A stretch of DNA of 17,195 nt from the NCBI GenBank assembly GCA_016287975.1, contig JAEEXV010000301.1, positions 1 through 17,195 of the forward strand, given 5' to 3'. Origin of the DNA: Lentisphaeria bacterium (GTDB lineage: Bacteria > Verrucomicrobiota > Lentisphaeria > Oligosphaerales > Oligosphaeraceae). Of this stretch, positions 1 through 7,984 are shown piece after piece (position 1 is the first letter of the stretch; every line of letters starts with the position of its first letter). Position numbers and translations under genes: made by a program. The notes under the pieces were generated by a model. The model saw nothing but the letters and a program-made list of their open reading frames with translations. It had not been told where the DNA came from and ran no database searches.

Positions 1-128
1 CCTTTGAATCTTGAATCCTGGATCTTGACCCGCCTTTGAATCTTGAATCCTGGATCTTGACCCGCCTTTGAATCTTGAATCCTGGATCTTGACCCGCCTT
101 TGAATCTTGAATCCTGAATCTTGACGGG
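1..128. repeat. 32-bp tandem repeat, four copies, built from heptamer-like words
   Basis: Four head-to-tail copies of a 32-bp unit start at 1, 33, 65 and 97. The first three look identical and the fourth has changes (CTGAATC for CTGGATC, and GACGGG at the end). Each unit is itself made of seven-base words (TTGAATC, TTGAATC, CTGGATC, then TTGACCCGCC), and a decayed word (TTGGATC) runs on to about 137. The array is cut by the left window edge, so its full length is unknown. It ends about 75 bp before the ATPase start codon. I see no gene or promoter consensus in it. Confidence 0.93.
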
Positions 129-202
129 ACTTGGATCTTGAGACACACCGGTTTGTTCCACGTTTTTGGGGGGCAAGCGTGTTCCATTCATCGGGAGAAG
201 CC

Positions 203-1339
203 ATGTACAGGGAAAGAAAACTCGACCTGACAAGTATCATCGCGCACAAATCGTGTTTTTTACTGGGGCCCCGCCAGTGCGGGAAGTCCTGGCTGGCCCG
301 GAAGCTTTTGCCGGACGCGTATCTCTTTGACCTATTGGACATCGATGTGTTTACGCGTCTTTCGCGGACGCCGGGCTATTTAGGGGAAGTGTGCAGGGAT
401 GCGAGGCGTCCAGTGGTCGTGGATGAGATTCAGAAACTGCCGATGTTGCTGGATGAGGTCCATCGGTTGATTGAGGGGCGTGGGCTGAGATTTCTGCTGA
501 CGGGATCCAGTGCGCGCAAATTGCGCCGGGGAGGCGTGAATCTACTTGGCGGCCGTGCGCGGGTGCGGAATCTTCACCCGTTTTCCGCCGTTGAACTGGG
601 CGAGGACTTTGATCTGAACAAGGCGGTCAACATAGGACTTCTGCCCAGTGTGTGGGAATCCGATTCGCCGGAGGAAGACCTTGCCGGCTATGTAAAACTC
701 TATCTCGAACAAGAGATCATGCAGGAGGGGGCGACCCGCAATCTTCCGGCCTTCAGCCGCTTTCTTGAAGTCGCCGCGCTGTCAAATGGCGAGCAAATCA
801 ACTACCAGGCCATTTCCTCGGAGGCACAGGTCGCGCGGAGCACTGTGCAGGAGTATTTCCGAATCCTCAAGGATAGTCTCCTGGCCTGGGAAGTCCCCGT
901 CTGGCATCATGGGCATTCCCGCAAGACGGTCGAGACCTCCAAGTTCTACCTCTTTGATCCAGGGGTGGCCAGGCGCTTGCAGGGGCGCAAGGCGGTGGTG
1001 CCTGGCACGCCGGAGTATGGACATGCCTTCGAGCACTGGGTCATGCATGAACTGGCCACTTTCGCGGACACCATGCACTTCGACACCGAAATCGCCTATT
1101 GGCGCACCCGGACCAATCTGGAGGTAGATTTCGTAATCAATGACAGCGTGGCGATCGAGGCAAAGGCCACTCGAAATGCCACGGGCGAACTCAAGGGGCT
1201 GAAAGCCATCGCCGATGAAGGAGTCTTCCAGGCCAGGATTCTCGTCTGCGATGAACCGATGCGCCGCGAAGCGGATGGCATCCTCATCCTCCCATGGCGA
1301 GAGTTTGTCCAAATGCTTTGGGCAGGGGAAATCTTTTGA
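203..1339 (+). CDS. AAA-type ATP-binding protein with C-terminal DUF4143-like domain
   Basis: This encodes 378 residues. The frame opens further upstream at a TTG (131), but ATG 203 has a purine-rich site (GGGAGAAG) just before it and starts where family members usually start. Walker A is GPRQCGKS (residues 22-29, Lys28). Walker B is VVVDE (Asp74, Glu75), and LLTGSSARKL is the expected sensor-like segment. The C-terminal part has a PD-(D/E)xK-like pattern, EVDF (Asp309) followed by IEAKA (Glu319, Lys321), as is common in the DUF4143 part of these proteins. The family is very widespread in bacteria and archaea, often in many scattered copies. Its biological role is poorly defined, and a link to mobile or toxin-antitoxin-like loci has been suggested. 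It is monocistronic here, between a repeat array and a terminator. The family call is strong and the function is unknown. Confidence 0.9.
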   Translation: MYRERKLDLTSIIAHKSCFLLGPRQCGKSWLARKLLPDAYLFDLLDIDVFTRLSRTPGYLGEVCRDARRPVVVDEIQKLPMLLDEVHRLIEGRGLRFLLTGSSARKLRRGGVNLLGGRARVRNLHPFSAVELGEDFDLNKAVNIGLLPSVWESDSPEEDLAGYVKLYLEQEIMQEGATRNLPAFSRFLEVAALSNGEQINYQAISSEAQVARSTVQEYFRILKDSLLAWEVPVWHHGHSRKTVETSKFYLFDPGVARRLQGRKAVVPGTPEYGHAFEHWVMHELATFADTMHFDTEIAYWRTRTNLEVDFVINDSVAIEAKATRNATGELKGLKAIADEGVFQARILVCDEPMRREADGILILPWREFVQMLWAGEIF

Positions 1340-1374
1340 CGACGCGCCCATTGGCCATTCAGGCCGATGGCGGG

Positions 1375-1413
1375 CAATCGCGCAGGGGGGCTGGGCGATT
1401 GTTTCACTTTTTT
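1375..1413 (+). terminator. Probable intrinsic terminator of the ATPase gene
   Basis: CAATCGC (1375-1381) pairs with GCGATTG (1395-1401). After one G-G mismatch, CAG pairs with CTG around a five-G loop. A T-rich tail (TTTCACTTTTTT, 1402-1413) follows. The stem is 36 bp after the ATPase stop codon. The tail is interrupted by CAC, so efficiency is uncertain. Confidence 0.5.
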
Positions 1414-1436
1414 GCACTGAAACGACGTTTTTGTGC
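1414..1436. promoter_or_regulatory. 23-bp dyad abutting the -35 box, copy 1 (candidate operator)
   Basis: Outer arms GCAC and GTGC and inner arms AAACG and CGTTT are arranged symmetrically around A1425, with two-base gaps between outer and inner arms. The element ends exactly where the -35 hexamer begins. A second copy sits in the same position before the next pseudopilin gene, which supports a regulatory role. An activator or repressor site is an inference from symmetry and placement. Confidence 0.5.
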
Positions 1437-1465
1437 TTGATTTACGCTTGAATTGCACCTATAAT
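1437..1465 (+). promoter_or_regulatory. Sigma-70 promoter of pseudopilin gene 1
   Basis: The -35 box is TTGATT (1437-1442), the spacer is 17 bp and the -10 box is a perfect TATAAT (1460-1465). Transcription would begin near 1472, giving a leader of about 75 nt. The same promoter is found before the second pseudopilin gene. The leader carries a short conserved hairpin (CCTG paired with CAGG, about 1476-1492). Confidence 0.85.
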
Positions 1466-1547
1466 ATGCCCGAAGCCTGATTTGGGACAGGAACTCGAGT
1501 GAGTTTCGTTGCCTTTTCCCATAGAACCAGAGGAAGGAGTCCGAGTG

Positions 1548-2255
1548 ATGAAGAAGTCATTCTGCAAGGTGTTCACCCTGATTGAGCTGTTGGTTGTGAT
1601 CGCGATTATCGCGATTTTGGCGTCGATGCTGCTGCCAGCGCTGTCGAAGGCACGGGACAAGGCGAAGAAGATCAGCTGCACGAACAAGCTGAAGCAGGTG
1701 GGGCTGGGGAACTTCATGTATGCGCAGGACAATGACAACAAGCTCCCGAAGGGGAATTCCGCCTTCCACGGGAGCACCTTTTTCTACCCGTACACCGCTT
1801 TCGGCGACTGCGCCGGCTCGATCAACATGCTGGCGCCGTATGTCGCCTCCGCGCAGCCCGCCAATGCATACGGCGCGTGGCTGAAGATGGCGCAGACGCA
1901 TTTCTTCTGTCCTGCCGACAGCACCAACCATACCGACATCACCAAGGCGATGAGCAACAACTACGGCTCGATGAGCTACCTCTTCGCCTACGAGGACGCC
2001 GCCAGCGCCACCAAATACGGCTTTGCCAACACCCGCTGCGACCTGGCTTCCTGCAAGCCCACTCTGCTCCTGTGGATGGACAAGTTGAAGATCCTCAACA
2101 CCCTGGGCGGCGCCACCGCCGACAACCATGGCTTCCAGCCCAATGTCCTCCAACTGGGCGGCGCCGTCATCTCCATCTCCATCCCCACCAACTTCACCCC
2201 GCGCTTCGGCAACTGGGGATATACCTTCAACGACCTGCAGGTGTATGTGAAATAG
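1548..2255 (+). CDS. Pseudopilin-like protein 1 (prepilin-type N-terminal domain)
   Basis: This encodes 235 residues. ATG 1548 is preceded by GGAAGGAG (1532-1539), 8 nt away, and puts the pilin motif close to the N terminus. Residues 9-33 carry [16 protein letters not shown] and then [16 protein letters not shown], the type IV pilin/type II pseudopilin helix. Glu at +5 after Phe+1 is present, but the usual Gly at -1 is Val. The C-terminal domain is the kind seen in large PVC pseudopilin families. Near the end, [15 protein letters not shown] resembles the H-X9-DG motif, with GG in place of DG. It is probably processed by a prepilin peptidase and assembled at, or retained in, the inner membrane; the partners are unknown. 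It has its own strong promoter. Planctomycetes and Lentisphaerota carry many such genes, so copy number alone says little about role. Confidence 0.9.
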   Translation: MKKSFCKVFTLIELLVVIAIIAILASMLLPALSKARDKAKKISCTNKLKQVGLGNFMYAQDNDNKLPKGNSAFHGSTFFYPYTAFGDCAGSINMLAPYVASAQPANAYGAWLKMAQTHFFCPADSTNHTDITKAMSNNYGSMSYLFAYEDAASATKYGFANTRCDLASCKPTLLLWMDKLKILNTLGGATADNHGFQPNVLQLGGAVISISIPTNFTPRFGNWGYTFNDLQVYVK

Positions 2256-2294
2256 CAGGCACCGTCGCGCACACGCTTTTGCACGGCGTCGATG

Positions 2295-2440
2295 ATTGTG
2301 CGATGGGAGGGCCGCGCTCCCGCGCGGCCGTCCAGCCCTCGCCGTAGCGCATCCGTCATTTATTGTGCGAAGGGCCGCGCTCCTGCGCGGCCGTCCAGCC
2401 CTCGCCGTAGCGCATCCGTCGTTTATTGTGCGATGGGAGG
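2295..2440. repeat. REP-like palindromic repeat, two full copies plus a partial third
   Basis: Units begin at 2295 (67 bp), 2362 (63 bp, lacking four bases) and 2425 (partial). Each full unit has a perfect 8-bp stem, GGCCGCGC with GCGCGGCC, around a four-base loop: 2310-2329 with loop TCCC, and 2373-2392 with loop TCCT. A GGA/TCC pairing extends the first stem across one mismatch. Units end with a shared tail (CGTAGCGCATCCGTC and an AT-rich stretch). With the flanking UTR it fills the roughly 340-bp gap between the two pseudopilin genes. It could also slow or end transcription, but there is no T-tract after the stems. Confidence 0.88.
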
Positions 2441-2459
2441 GGTATTATTTCACATTTGT

Positions 2460-2482
2460 GCGCTGAAACGGCGTTTTTGTGC
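2460..2482. promoter_or_regulatory. 23-bp dyad abutting the -35 box, copy 2 (candidate operator)
   Basis: The architecture is as in the copy at 1414-1436: AAACG (2466-2470) and CGTTT (2472-2476) around G2471, with outer arms GCGC and GTGC (one G-T type mismatch). The centre base changes (A to G) while both inner arms are unchanged, as expected for a conserved dimer site, although simple recent duplication explains it as well. Confidence 0.45.
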
Positions 2483-2511
2483 TTGATTTTCGCTTGAATT
2501 GCACCTATAAT
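2483..2511 (+). promoter_or_regulatory. Sigma-70 promoter of pseudopilin gene 2
   Basis: TTGATT (2483-2488), a 17-bp spacer and TATAAT (2506-2511). The spacer is nearly identical to that of the first promoter. The leader again has a hairpin, CCTGT with ACAGG (about 2522-2537), and ends with the same bases before the start codon (GTCCGAGTGATGAA). Confidence 0.85.
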
Positions 2512-2596
2512 ATGCCCAAAGCCTGTTTTTGGACAGGATTTCCAGTGATTTTTGTTGACCATTCACATAGAGCCAAGGTTAAGGAGAGTCCGAGTG

Positions 2597-3349
2597 ATGA
2601 AAAGATTGTTCACGTTGATTGAACTGCTGGTGGTGATCGCGATCATCGCGATTCTGGCGTCGATGCTGCTGCCGGCGCTGTCGAAGGCGCGCGAGAAGGC
2701 GAAGTCGATTTCGTTCACGAGCAAGTTGAAGCAGTGGGGGTTGTTCTACTACTTCTACGCTGAAGACAACGATTCGTGGCTGCCGCTGAACAACTACACG
2801 GTGACGTCTGCTGGCCGCAAGGCGCTGGGCTACGCGCGGCATCGTTCGACGCACATCGACTACTACTATCCCGTGGACACGATGATCGGGCTGGGCTACT
2901 GCGGTGCGCCGGCGCCGACCACGCAGCAGGGGAAGGACGACATCGCGAAGGTGACGCTGCGCTGCCCGAGCGATTCGAAGAACTTCACCTCAATGACGCA
3001 GTCGACGGGCGACCATCTGGCGACGAGCTACAGCTACAACATTGCGGACTATGGTCCGGACGGGACGATTTCGGGCTTTATCCCGGAGGCGCGGTATAAC
3101 GAGGGGCGTGCGCGTGCGAAGGTCGGGCGCGACAACCCGGGCTCGGCGATTATGGGCGATGTCGTGTGGCCGCGGAGCATCTGGAATTCGGGTTACACCG
3201 GGAACCATCCGGACTGGCGCTTCAACGTGCTGTATCTGGGCGGCCATGTGAAGTCGCAGAAGGGGCCCGGCAGCGGCTCCAGCTACGGCGACACCTGGTA
3301 CAACCTCGCCTATATGTTTGACACCCACGGCGGCACATACTTCCAATAA
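2597..3349 (+). CDS. Pseudopilin-like protein 2 (prepilin-type N-terminal domain)
   Basis: This encodes 250 residues. ATG 2597 follows AAGGAG (2581-2586). The N terminus is MKRL followed by [16 protein letters not shown], then [12 protein letters not shown]. Leu replaces Gly at -1 and Glu+5 is kept. The body differs strongly from pseudopilin 1 after about residue 60, while helix, promoter and leader are shared. This looks like duplication of the 5' part with divergence or exchange of the exposed domain. The C terminus has [17 protein letters not shown], an H-X9-DG-like motif with GG for DG. The expected location is the inner membrane or a secretion pseudopilus, with the C-terminal domain outside. 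It contains several CCSGG sites, unlike the gene block downstream. A strong terminator follows, so it is a separate transcript. Confidence 0.9.
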   Translation: MKRLFTLIELLVVIAIIAILASMLLPALSKAREKAKSISFTSKLKQWGLFYYFYAEDNDSWLPLNNYTVTSAGRKALGYARHRSTHIDYYYPVDTMIGLGYCGAPAPTTQQGKDDIAKVTLRCPSDSKNFTSMTQSTGDHLATSYSYNIADYGPDGTISGFIPEARYNEGRARAKVGRDNPGSAIMGDVVWPRSIWNSGYTGNHPDWRFNVLYLGGHVKSQKGPGSGSSYGDTWYNLAYMFDTHGGTYFQ

Positions 3350-3379
3350 GATGTCTCGCTCTCGGGTGTAGCCCCAGCG

Positions 3380-3418
3380 AAGGCCTGGTCCGGTTGAACG
3401 GGCCGGGCCTTTTGTTTT
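3380..3418 (+). terminator. Strong intrinsic terminator after pseudopilin 2
   Basis: A 13-bp stem (3380-3392 with 3399-3411, including two G-T pairs) closes a six-base loop GTTGAA. The run TTTTGTTTT (3410-3418) follows. The stem begins 30 bp after the stop codon. This is the clearest terminator in the window and separates the pseudopilin unit from the glycoside hydrolase locus. Confidence 0.9.
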
Positions 3419-3488
3419 GGCTGGACGACAGACGTGGGATGAGGGCGGATGGCAATTATAAACAGGGTCGTGAATGACAGGAGACATC

Positions 3489-6400
3489 ATGGGCAGATGG
3501 CGTAGTGTTTGGGGGCTGGTGGCTTTGTGCGCGGCATGCGTGGCGGGGCCGTTCGGGCTGGAGTGGGAGGGCGCGAAAGCGGTGCCTGCGGCGGACGGAA
3601 GCATTCTCGTGGAGGACACGTCGGCGACGGGGGGGGCGTATATCATCTGCAAGCCAATCGCGGTGGATGCCGCTCAGCCGTGGTTCCTGTCGGTGGAGGC
3701 GCGCTGCGAGGGGGTGCGGTCGAATGGGCGAGTTCAGGTCTATGTGCAGTGCGTGGATGCATCGGGGAAGACGCTGAAGAGCCTGGGCACCAATTCCATT
3801 TCGGGGACGACGGGGTGGACGCGGCTGTCGGTGCGGGTGAAGCCAGGGCAGTGGCCGAACGGCACGGTGGCGGTGCGGGTCATCCTGCAGCCTGCGGCGG
3901 GGCCCGCGTCAGGCGTCGGCAAGGCGTGGTTTCGGAACTTTGAGCAGGGGCGTCCGAGCGGGGCGCAGTTGAACCCCGCGCCGTGGGGGCTGAAGTGGGC
4001 TGGCTCGAAGTATGACGTGGCGGACGGCTGCATGAAGTTGGCTGACACCAGCAAGGCGGGCGGGAACTACGTGGTCAGCAACGCGATGCCGATCGACACA
4101 GGCAAGTCCTTCCGATTCCGCGTCGAGGCGCGGTGCGAGGCGGTCAAGGTCGGCCGCACGCAGGCATACATCTTTGTGAACGACGCATCGGGCAGGCGCA
4201 TCGGGCAGTTCGCCACCAACGTCATTTCGGGGACGGCGGATTGGACGCGGCTGCAGGTGGAGGTTCCTGCGTCGAAGTGGCCGAAGGGCACGCACCACGT
4301 GCAGTTGATGCTGCAGCCTGCGGCGGGACCAGGAGAGGCGACGGGGACGGCGTGGTTCCGAAACCTCGCGCACGAGGCGCTGGAGAACGCGCGCCCGATC
4401 GAAGGGCGCGAGTGCACTGGCGAGTTTGTCTTCAAATACGGCAACATCACGCTTGCGAACCAGGCGCTGCACGCATTCCCGTTTGAGCATGCTCCGAAAC
4501 AGTGCCGCCTGGAGATCATGCGGAAGCGCCCCGCGCACCAGTCGGCGATCCAGATTTTGACCGACGACATGCTGGGCGGGAGCGTTCAGGCCGCCTTGTG
4601 GCTGGAGGGCCAGGAGGAATACGGCGCCTTGCAGACGCTGCCGCTCAAGAAGGTGCCGCGCGGCTATCAGGTGGACGTGTCGGGGCTGGCGCCGTGGCGC
4701 AAGCTCGCGCTGGTCTTCGCGGGGGGCGGGCCGCTGGCCTTTGACGACGTGCAGGTCTCGCGGGTCATCTTCCCGGAGGAGGACTGGCAGGCGAACTGGA
4801 TCTGGTTCACGGCGGATCGCGTGGAGATGATCCATGTGCATCTGCGCAAGGAGTTCGTGCTGAAGTCGGCACCCGTGCGCGCGATGTGGCAGTGCGCCGC
4901 CGACGATGGCGCGGCGGTCTATTTCAACGGCGTGCGCCAGCCGAATGTCGACGGGCGCTTCGCGCCGCCCAACGAGGACATCGCGCGAAAACTCAGGGCT
5001 GGCAAGAATGTCATCACCGTCAGTGTGAGCCAGGCCCGCTATGCGGCGGGATTCCTGGGCGAACTCGACCTCTTCTTCGCCGACGGCACCCACCAGAAAC
5101 TGCTGACCGACCGCACCTGGAAATACTACCCGTCCGAGGCGGAGATCCTGCGGGAATCGCACGGCGGAAAGGCCGCGGAACTGCCGCCGAACTGGCACAC
5201 GGCGGAGTATGATTCGTCGGCGCTCAGGCACTGCGTGGAACTGGGCGTGCCGCCGCTGGGGGCGTGGGGGGCGGTCAAGTACCGCATGAACGCGCCGCGC
5301 GAGTCGATGACGCTGCTGAACGAGGTCTGTCCCGATGTGCTGGAGGCAGGGCGGGAATATCGCCAGAAGGTCGCCTTCCGCGCCAAGACGCCGTGCCAGG
5401 AGCCGACGCCGGTGCGGCTGCAGTTGAACCGCGAGGGCGTCACCTTCCTGGAGTGGGAGGTCGGCATCGCGCCCGTCGGCCAGCAGGAGTTCACGCTGCC
5501 TTTCGCCTTTCGGCTGAGCCCGTTCATCCATCCTGGCGACTACGAACTGCGCATGGTGATTTCGGGGTATCTGGCGACGACGGCAGACGGCAAGCCGTGC
5601 GATGCACGCCAGGTGCGCGTCCGCAACGACCGGCGCGCGCAGATGCCCGATTCGAAGATCCGGCGGGACGCGCACGGCGTGCCGACGCTGGTGATCGACG
5701 GCAAGGCCTGGCCCAGCATCTTCGCGGCGCGCGGCGGCGGACAAGGGCGGCTCACGCAGCACGGCGCGCAGTTCGCCAAGTCGGGCCTGCACCTCTACCA
5801 CATCTACTTGACGCCTTCGTGGCCGACCCCCGAGACGAGGAGTTTCGCGCGGATGGACGCCATCGCGGAGGAACTCCTGCAGGGTGATCCCGAGGCGAAA
5901 GCCATCGTCAAGATCCAGTTGCGGGACGGGAAGCCCGCGTGGTATCTGGGCCAGTATCCGGACGAGGCGGTGCAGTTCGAGAACGGCGCGAAGGCGAACC
6001 ACGTTTCGCTGGCGAGCCGCCACTGGAAGAAGTTCGCGGGGGAGTATATCCGCGAACTGGTGGGGCATGTGCAGCAATCTCCCTACGCCGACCACATCAT
6101 CGGCTTCATCGCCTCGGAGGGCGAGGAGGGCCAGTGGATGCACTACTGGGCTGGCGGCGACCCCGCCGCCCCTGGCACCCTCTCCGACTACTGCCCCGAG
6201 ATGCTCAAGTATTTCCGCCATTGGCTCAAGGAGAAATACGGCAATGACGCCGCGCTGCAAAAGGCGTGGTGCGATCCGCAGGTGACGCTCGCGACCGCGC
6301 AGATCCCGACGCGCCAGGAGCGCTGCGACGGCGCGATGGCCTTCCGCATCCTGCCGAAGAACCGCCGCGCGCAGGACTTCGGGCTGGCGCTCTCGGATGT

Positions 6401-7730
6401 GGTCTCCCAGGGCATTGTATACTACGCGAAGATCATCAAGAAGGCCTCGGGCGGCAGGGCGCTCACGGGCGCGCTGTACGGACACCTGATGGACCTGGGC
6501 GGCGGCTTTCTGGGCGAGCAGGTCGGCTATGCGCGGCAGAAACTGCCAGTCGAGACGCCGTTCATCGACTTCTATCTGGGACCGATCTCGTACAGCCACC
6601 GTTTCCGCGACGTGGGCTATCCTGGCGGCTACGACATGCCCTCGCCAGGCACGCTGGAACTGCACGGCAAGATCTGGATCAACGAGGACGATTTGCGCAC
6701 GCATCTGGAGTTCCCCGCGGGCTACGCCTACTCGGTGCGCACGCCCGCCGACACGACGCAGCAGTTGGCGCGGGAGACGGTCAAGGCCATCTGCGGCCGC
6801 GCGGGCTTCTACTACTTCCCGCTGGGCGACAACGGCGTCGCGTGGTTTGACGATCCTGAGACCATCGACGCCATCGGCGGGCTCACGCGCGTCGCCAATG
6901 CGACCGTCGCGGGCGACCGCAGTTCGGTCAGCGAGATCGCGCTCTTCTTCGACGACGAGGGGCAGTGCCGCCTGCACCAGAAACTGCAGCAGGGCGAGGT
7001 CAGCGTCAATACGGCGGCCATCATGCAGCGCGAGGCGCTCTTCCGCATCGGCGCGCCCTCCGACGAATACCTGCAGTTCGATGTCGCGAACCCGAAACTG
7101 CGGGACTACAAGTTCTACGTCTTCCTGAACCCCTACTTCCTGAAGGAGGACGAGATCGCCGCCATTCGGAAACTCGCGGCGCGGCCTGGCGTGAAAATCC
7201 TCTTCTGCTTCACGCCTGGCATCGCGACCGACCACGGGCTGGACACCGCCGTGGCGAAGCAGTTGACGGGGATGGAGTTCCGCATCGAGGAGAAACCCCG
7301 CCAGGCGGAGTTCCACGTCGCGCGGAAGGCGGGCAGCGCCTTCGGGCAGCCCAAGGCGATGCTGGGGCCTGTCGTCGTGCCTTCGGGGTTCGACGAGGCG
7401 CTGGCGACCTTCGCCGACGGCACGCCCGCCGTTGTCCGCAAGGGGAACATCTACGTGGCCGCGATGGCGGACCTGCCCGTCGGGCTGTTGCGCGAAATCG
7501 CGAAGTCGGCCGGCGTCTACCTTTACTCGGAGGACGACATCGCCGTCTACGCCTGCCGGCAGTACGTGGGCTTCCATTCGGCCCGCGTGGAGAAGCCGTG
7601 CGCCTTCCGCGCTCCCGCCGGCAAGCGCATGCGCCAGATCTGGCCTGTCGATCCCGCCGCCAAGCCCGTGCGCGAGGTGCGGTGGCACAATGCCCGCCCC
7701 ATCACCAGGATGTACGAGGTGGTGGAATAG
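3489..7730 (+). CDS. Secreted multidomain GH42-like glycoside hydrolase with duplicated N-terminal module
   Basis: This encodes 1413 residues. ATG 3489 has AGGAG five bases upstream and yields a signal peptide (RWRS, then VWGLVALCAACVAG); an ATG at 3474 is possible but lacks a good site. Residues ~21-153 and ~165-293 are two copies of one beta-rich, CBM-like module (shared words EARCE, ISGT, GWTRL or DWTRL, LQPAAGP, AWFRN). Residues ~433-548 resemble the N-terminal beta-sandwich of bacterial alpha-L-rhamnosidases (NWIWF, LRKEF, DDGAAVYFNG). From ~721 there is a TIM-barrel like GH42: IGFIASEGEEGQW (Glu877, 879 or 880 as acid/base candidate), the segment MLKYFRHWLKEKYG, and KIWINEDDLRTH (Glu1066, candidate nucleophile). 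Residues ~1130-1270 resemble the trimerisation or glutaminase-like domain of GH42. The substrate is unknown; a galactoside or rhamnose-containing glycan is an inference. A TATAAA at 3457-3462 may be a -10 box, but no -35 is visible. Confidence 0.75.
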   Translation: MGRWRSVWGLVALCAACVAGPFGLEWEGAKAVPAADGSILVEDTSATGGAYIICKPIAVDAAQPWFLSVEARCEGVRSNGRVQVYVQCVDASGKTLKSLGTNSISGTTGWTRLSVRVKPGQWPNGTVAVRVILQPAAGPASGVGKAWFRNFEQGRPSGAQLNPAPWGLKWAGSKYDVADGCMKLADTSKAGGNYVVSNAMPIDTGKSFRFRVEARCEAVKVGRTQAYIFVNDASGRRIGQFATNVISGTADWTRLQVEVPASKWPKGTHHVQLMLQPAAGPGEATGTAWFRNLAHEALENARPIEGRECTGEFVFKYGNITLANQALHAFPFEHAPKQCRLEIMRKRPAHQSAIQILTDDMLGGSVQAALWLEGQEEYGALQTLPLKKVPRGYQVDVSGLAPWRKLALVFAGGGPLAFDDVQVSRVIFPEEDWQANWIWFTADRVEMIHVHLRKEFVLKSAPVRAMWQCAADDGAAVYFNGVRQPNVDGRFAPPNEDIARKLRAGKNVITVSVSQARYAAGFLGELDLFFADGTHQKLLTDRTWKYYPSEAEILRESHGGKAAELPPNWHTAEYDSSALRHCVELGVPPLGAWGAVKYRMNAPRESMTLLNEVCPDVLEAGREYRQKVAFRAKTPCQEPTPVRLQLNREGVTFLEWEVGIAPVGQQEFTLPFAFRLSPFIHPGDYELRMVISGYLATTADGKPCDARQVRVRNDRRAQMPDSKIRRDAHGVPTLVIDGKAWPSIFAARGGGQGRLTQHGAQFAKSGLHLYHIYLTPSWPTPETRSFARMDAIAEELLQGDPEAKAIVKIQLRDGKPAWYLGQYPDEAVQFENGAKANHVSLASRHWKKFAGEYIRELVGHVQQSPYADHIIGFIASEGEEGQWMHYWAGGDPAAPGTLSDYCPEMLKYFRHWLKEKYGNDAALQKAWCDPQVTLATAQIPTRQERCDGAMAFRILPKNRRAQDFGLALSDVVSQGIVYYAKIIKKASGGRALTGALYGHLMDLGGGFLGEQVGYARQKLPVETPFIDFYLGPISYSHRFRDVGYPGGYDMPSPGTLELHGKIWINEDDLRTHLEFPAGYAYSVRTPADTTQQLARETVKAICGRAGFYYFPLGDNGVAWFDDPETIDAIGGLTRVANATVAGDRSSVSEIALFFDDEGQCRLHQKLQQGEVSVNTAAIMQREALFRIGAPSDEYLQFDVANPKLRDYKFYVFLNPYFLKEDEIAAIRKLAARPGVKILFCFTPGIATDHGLDTAVAKQLTGMEFRIEEKPRQAEFHVARKAGSAFGQPKAMLGPVVVPSGFDEALATFADGTPAVVRKGNIYVAAMADLPVGLLREIAKSAGVYLYSEDDIAVYACRQYVGFHSARVEKPCAFRAPAGKRMRQIWPVDPAAKPVREVRWHNARPITRMYEVVE

Positions 7731-7984
7731 GGATTCAAGGGATGCAAGGGATGCGCGGGGAGGGGGGATGTTTTTCACTATTTTTTGGGGGAATGTTGAA
7801 AGTTTTTCACAAAATCCGCGTAATTATAGATGACGGGGCGATGAATGGGCGGCCATTTCTTTTTCGCGACGCATTTCGCGAAAAAAAGTGCGGAGATCGC
7901 CAATAACGGTCGAATGTGGTTCGTTAAGCCAATGACGCACCGCTTTTCGGCCTGGTTTTTCCTTTTTTTCTTTTGAGCGACCTT
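7731..7984. other. AT-rich intergenic region with a perfect 10-bp inverted repeat
   Basis: This 254-bp gap is clearly poorer in GC than its surroundings. It starts with a direct repeat (CAAGGGATG twice, about 7736-7754). At 7860-7885, TTTTTCGCGA and TCGCGAAAAA form a perfect inverted repeat around a six-base spacer. It has T before and A after the GC core, the reverse of an intrinsic terminator, so an operator is more likely than a terminator. TTGAAA (7796-7801) could be a -35 box but no convincing -10 lies 16-18 bp downstream. A pyrimidine tract (7960-7974) precedes the sigma gene. No RNA gene is recognised. Confidence 0.5.

Noticed and set aside
1..128. CRISPR array
   Set aside because: The 32-bp units are directly adjacent with no unique spacers between them.
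131..202. TTG start 24 codons upstream of the ATPase
   Set aside because: It begins inside decayed repeat sequence without a ribosome binding site; ATG 203 has one.
2292..2486. Short proteins encoded by the repeat region between the pseudopilins
   Set aside because: They are translations of the palindromic repeat and carry no ribosome binding site or conserved domain.
3909..7778. 1289-codon open frame on the minus strand opposite the GH42-like gene
   Set aside because: The product is Arg/Leu/His/Val-rich with no domain, it lacks a convincing start site, and it mirrors the third-position GC bias of the real gene. The + strand frame has a signal peptide and recognisable domains.
7860..7885. 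Intrinsic terminator of the GH42-like gene
   Set aside because: The stem has T-run before and A-run after the GC core, the reverse of what an intrinsic terminator needs on either strand.
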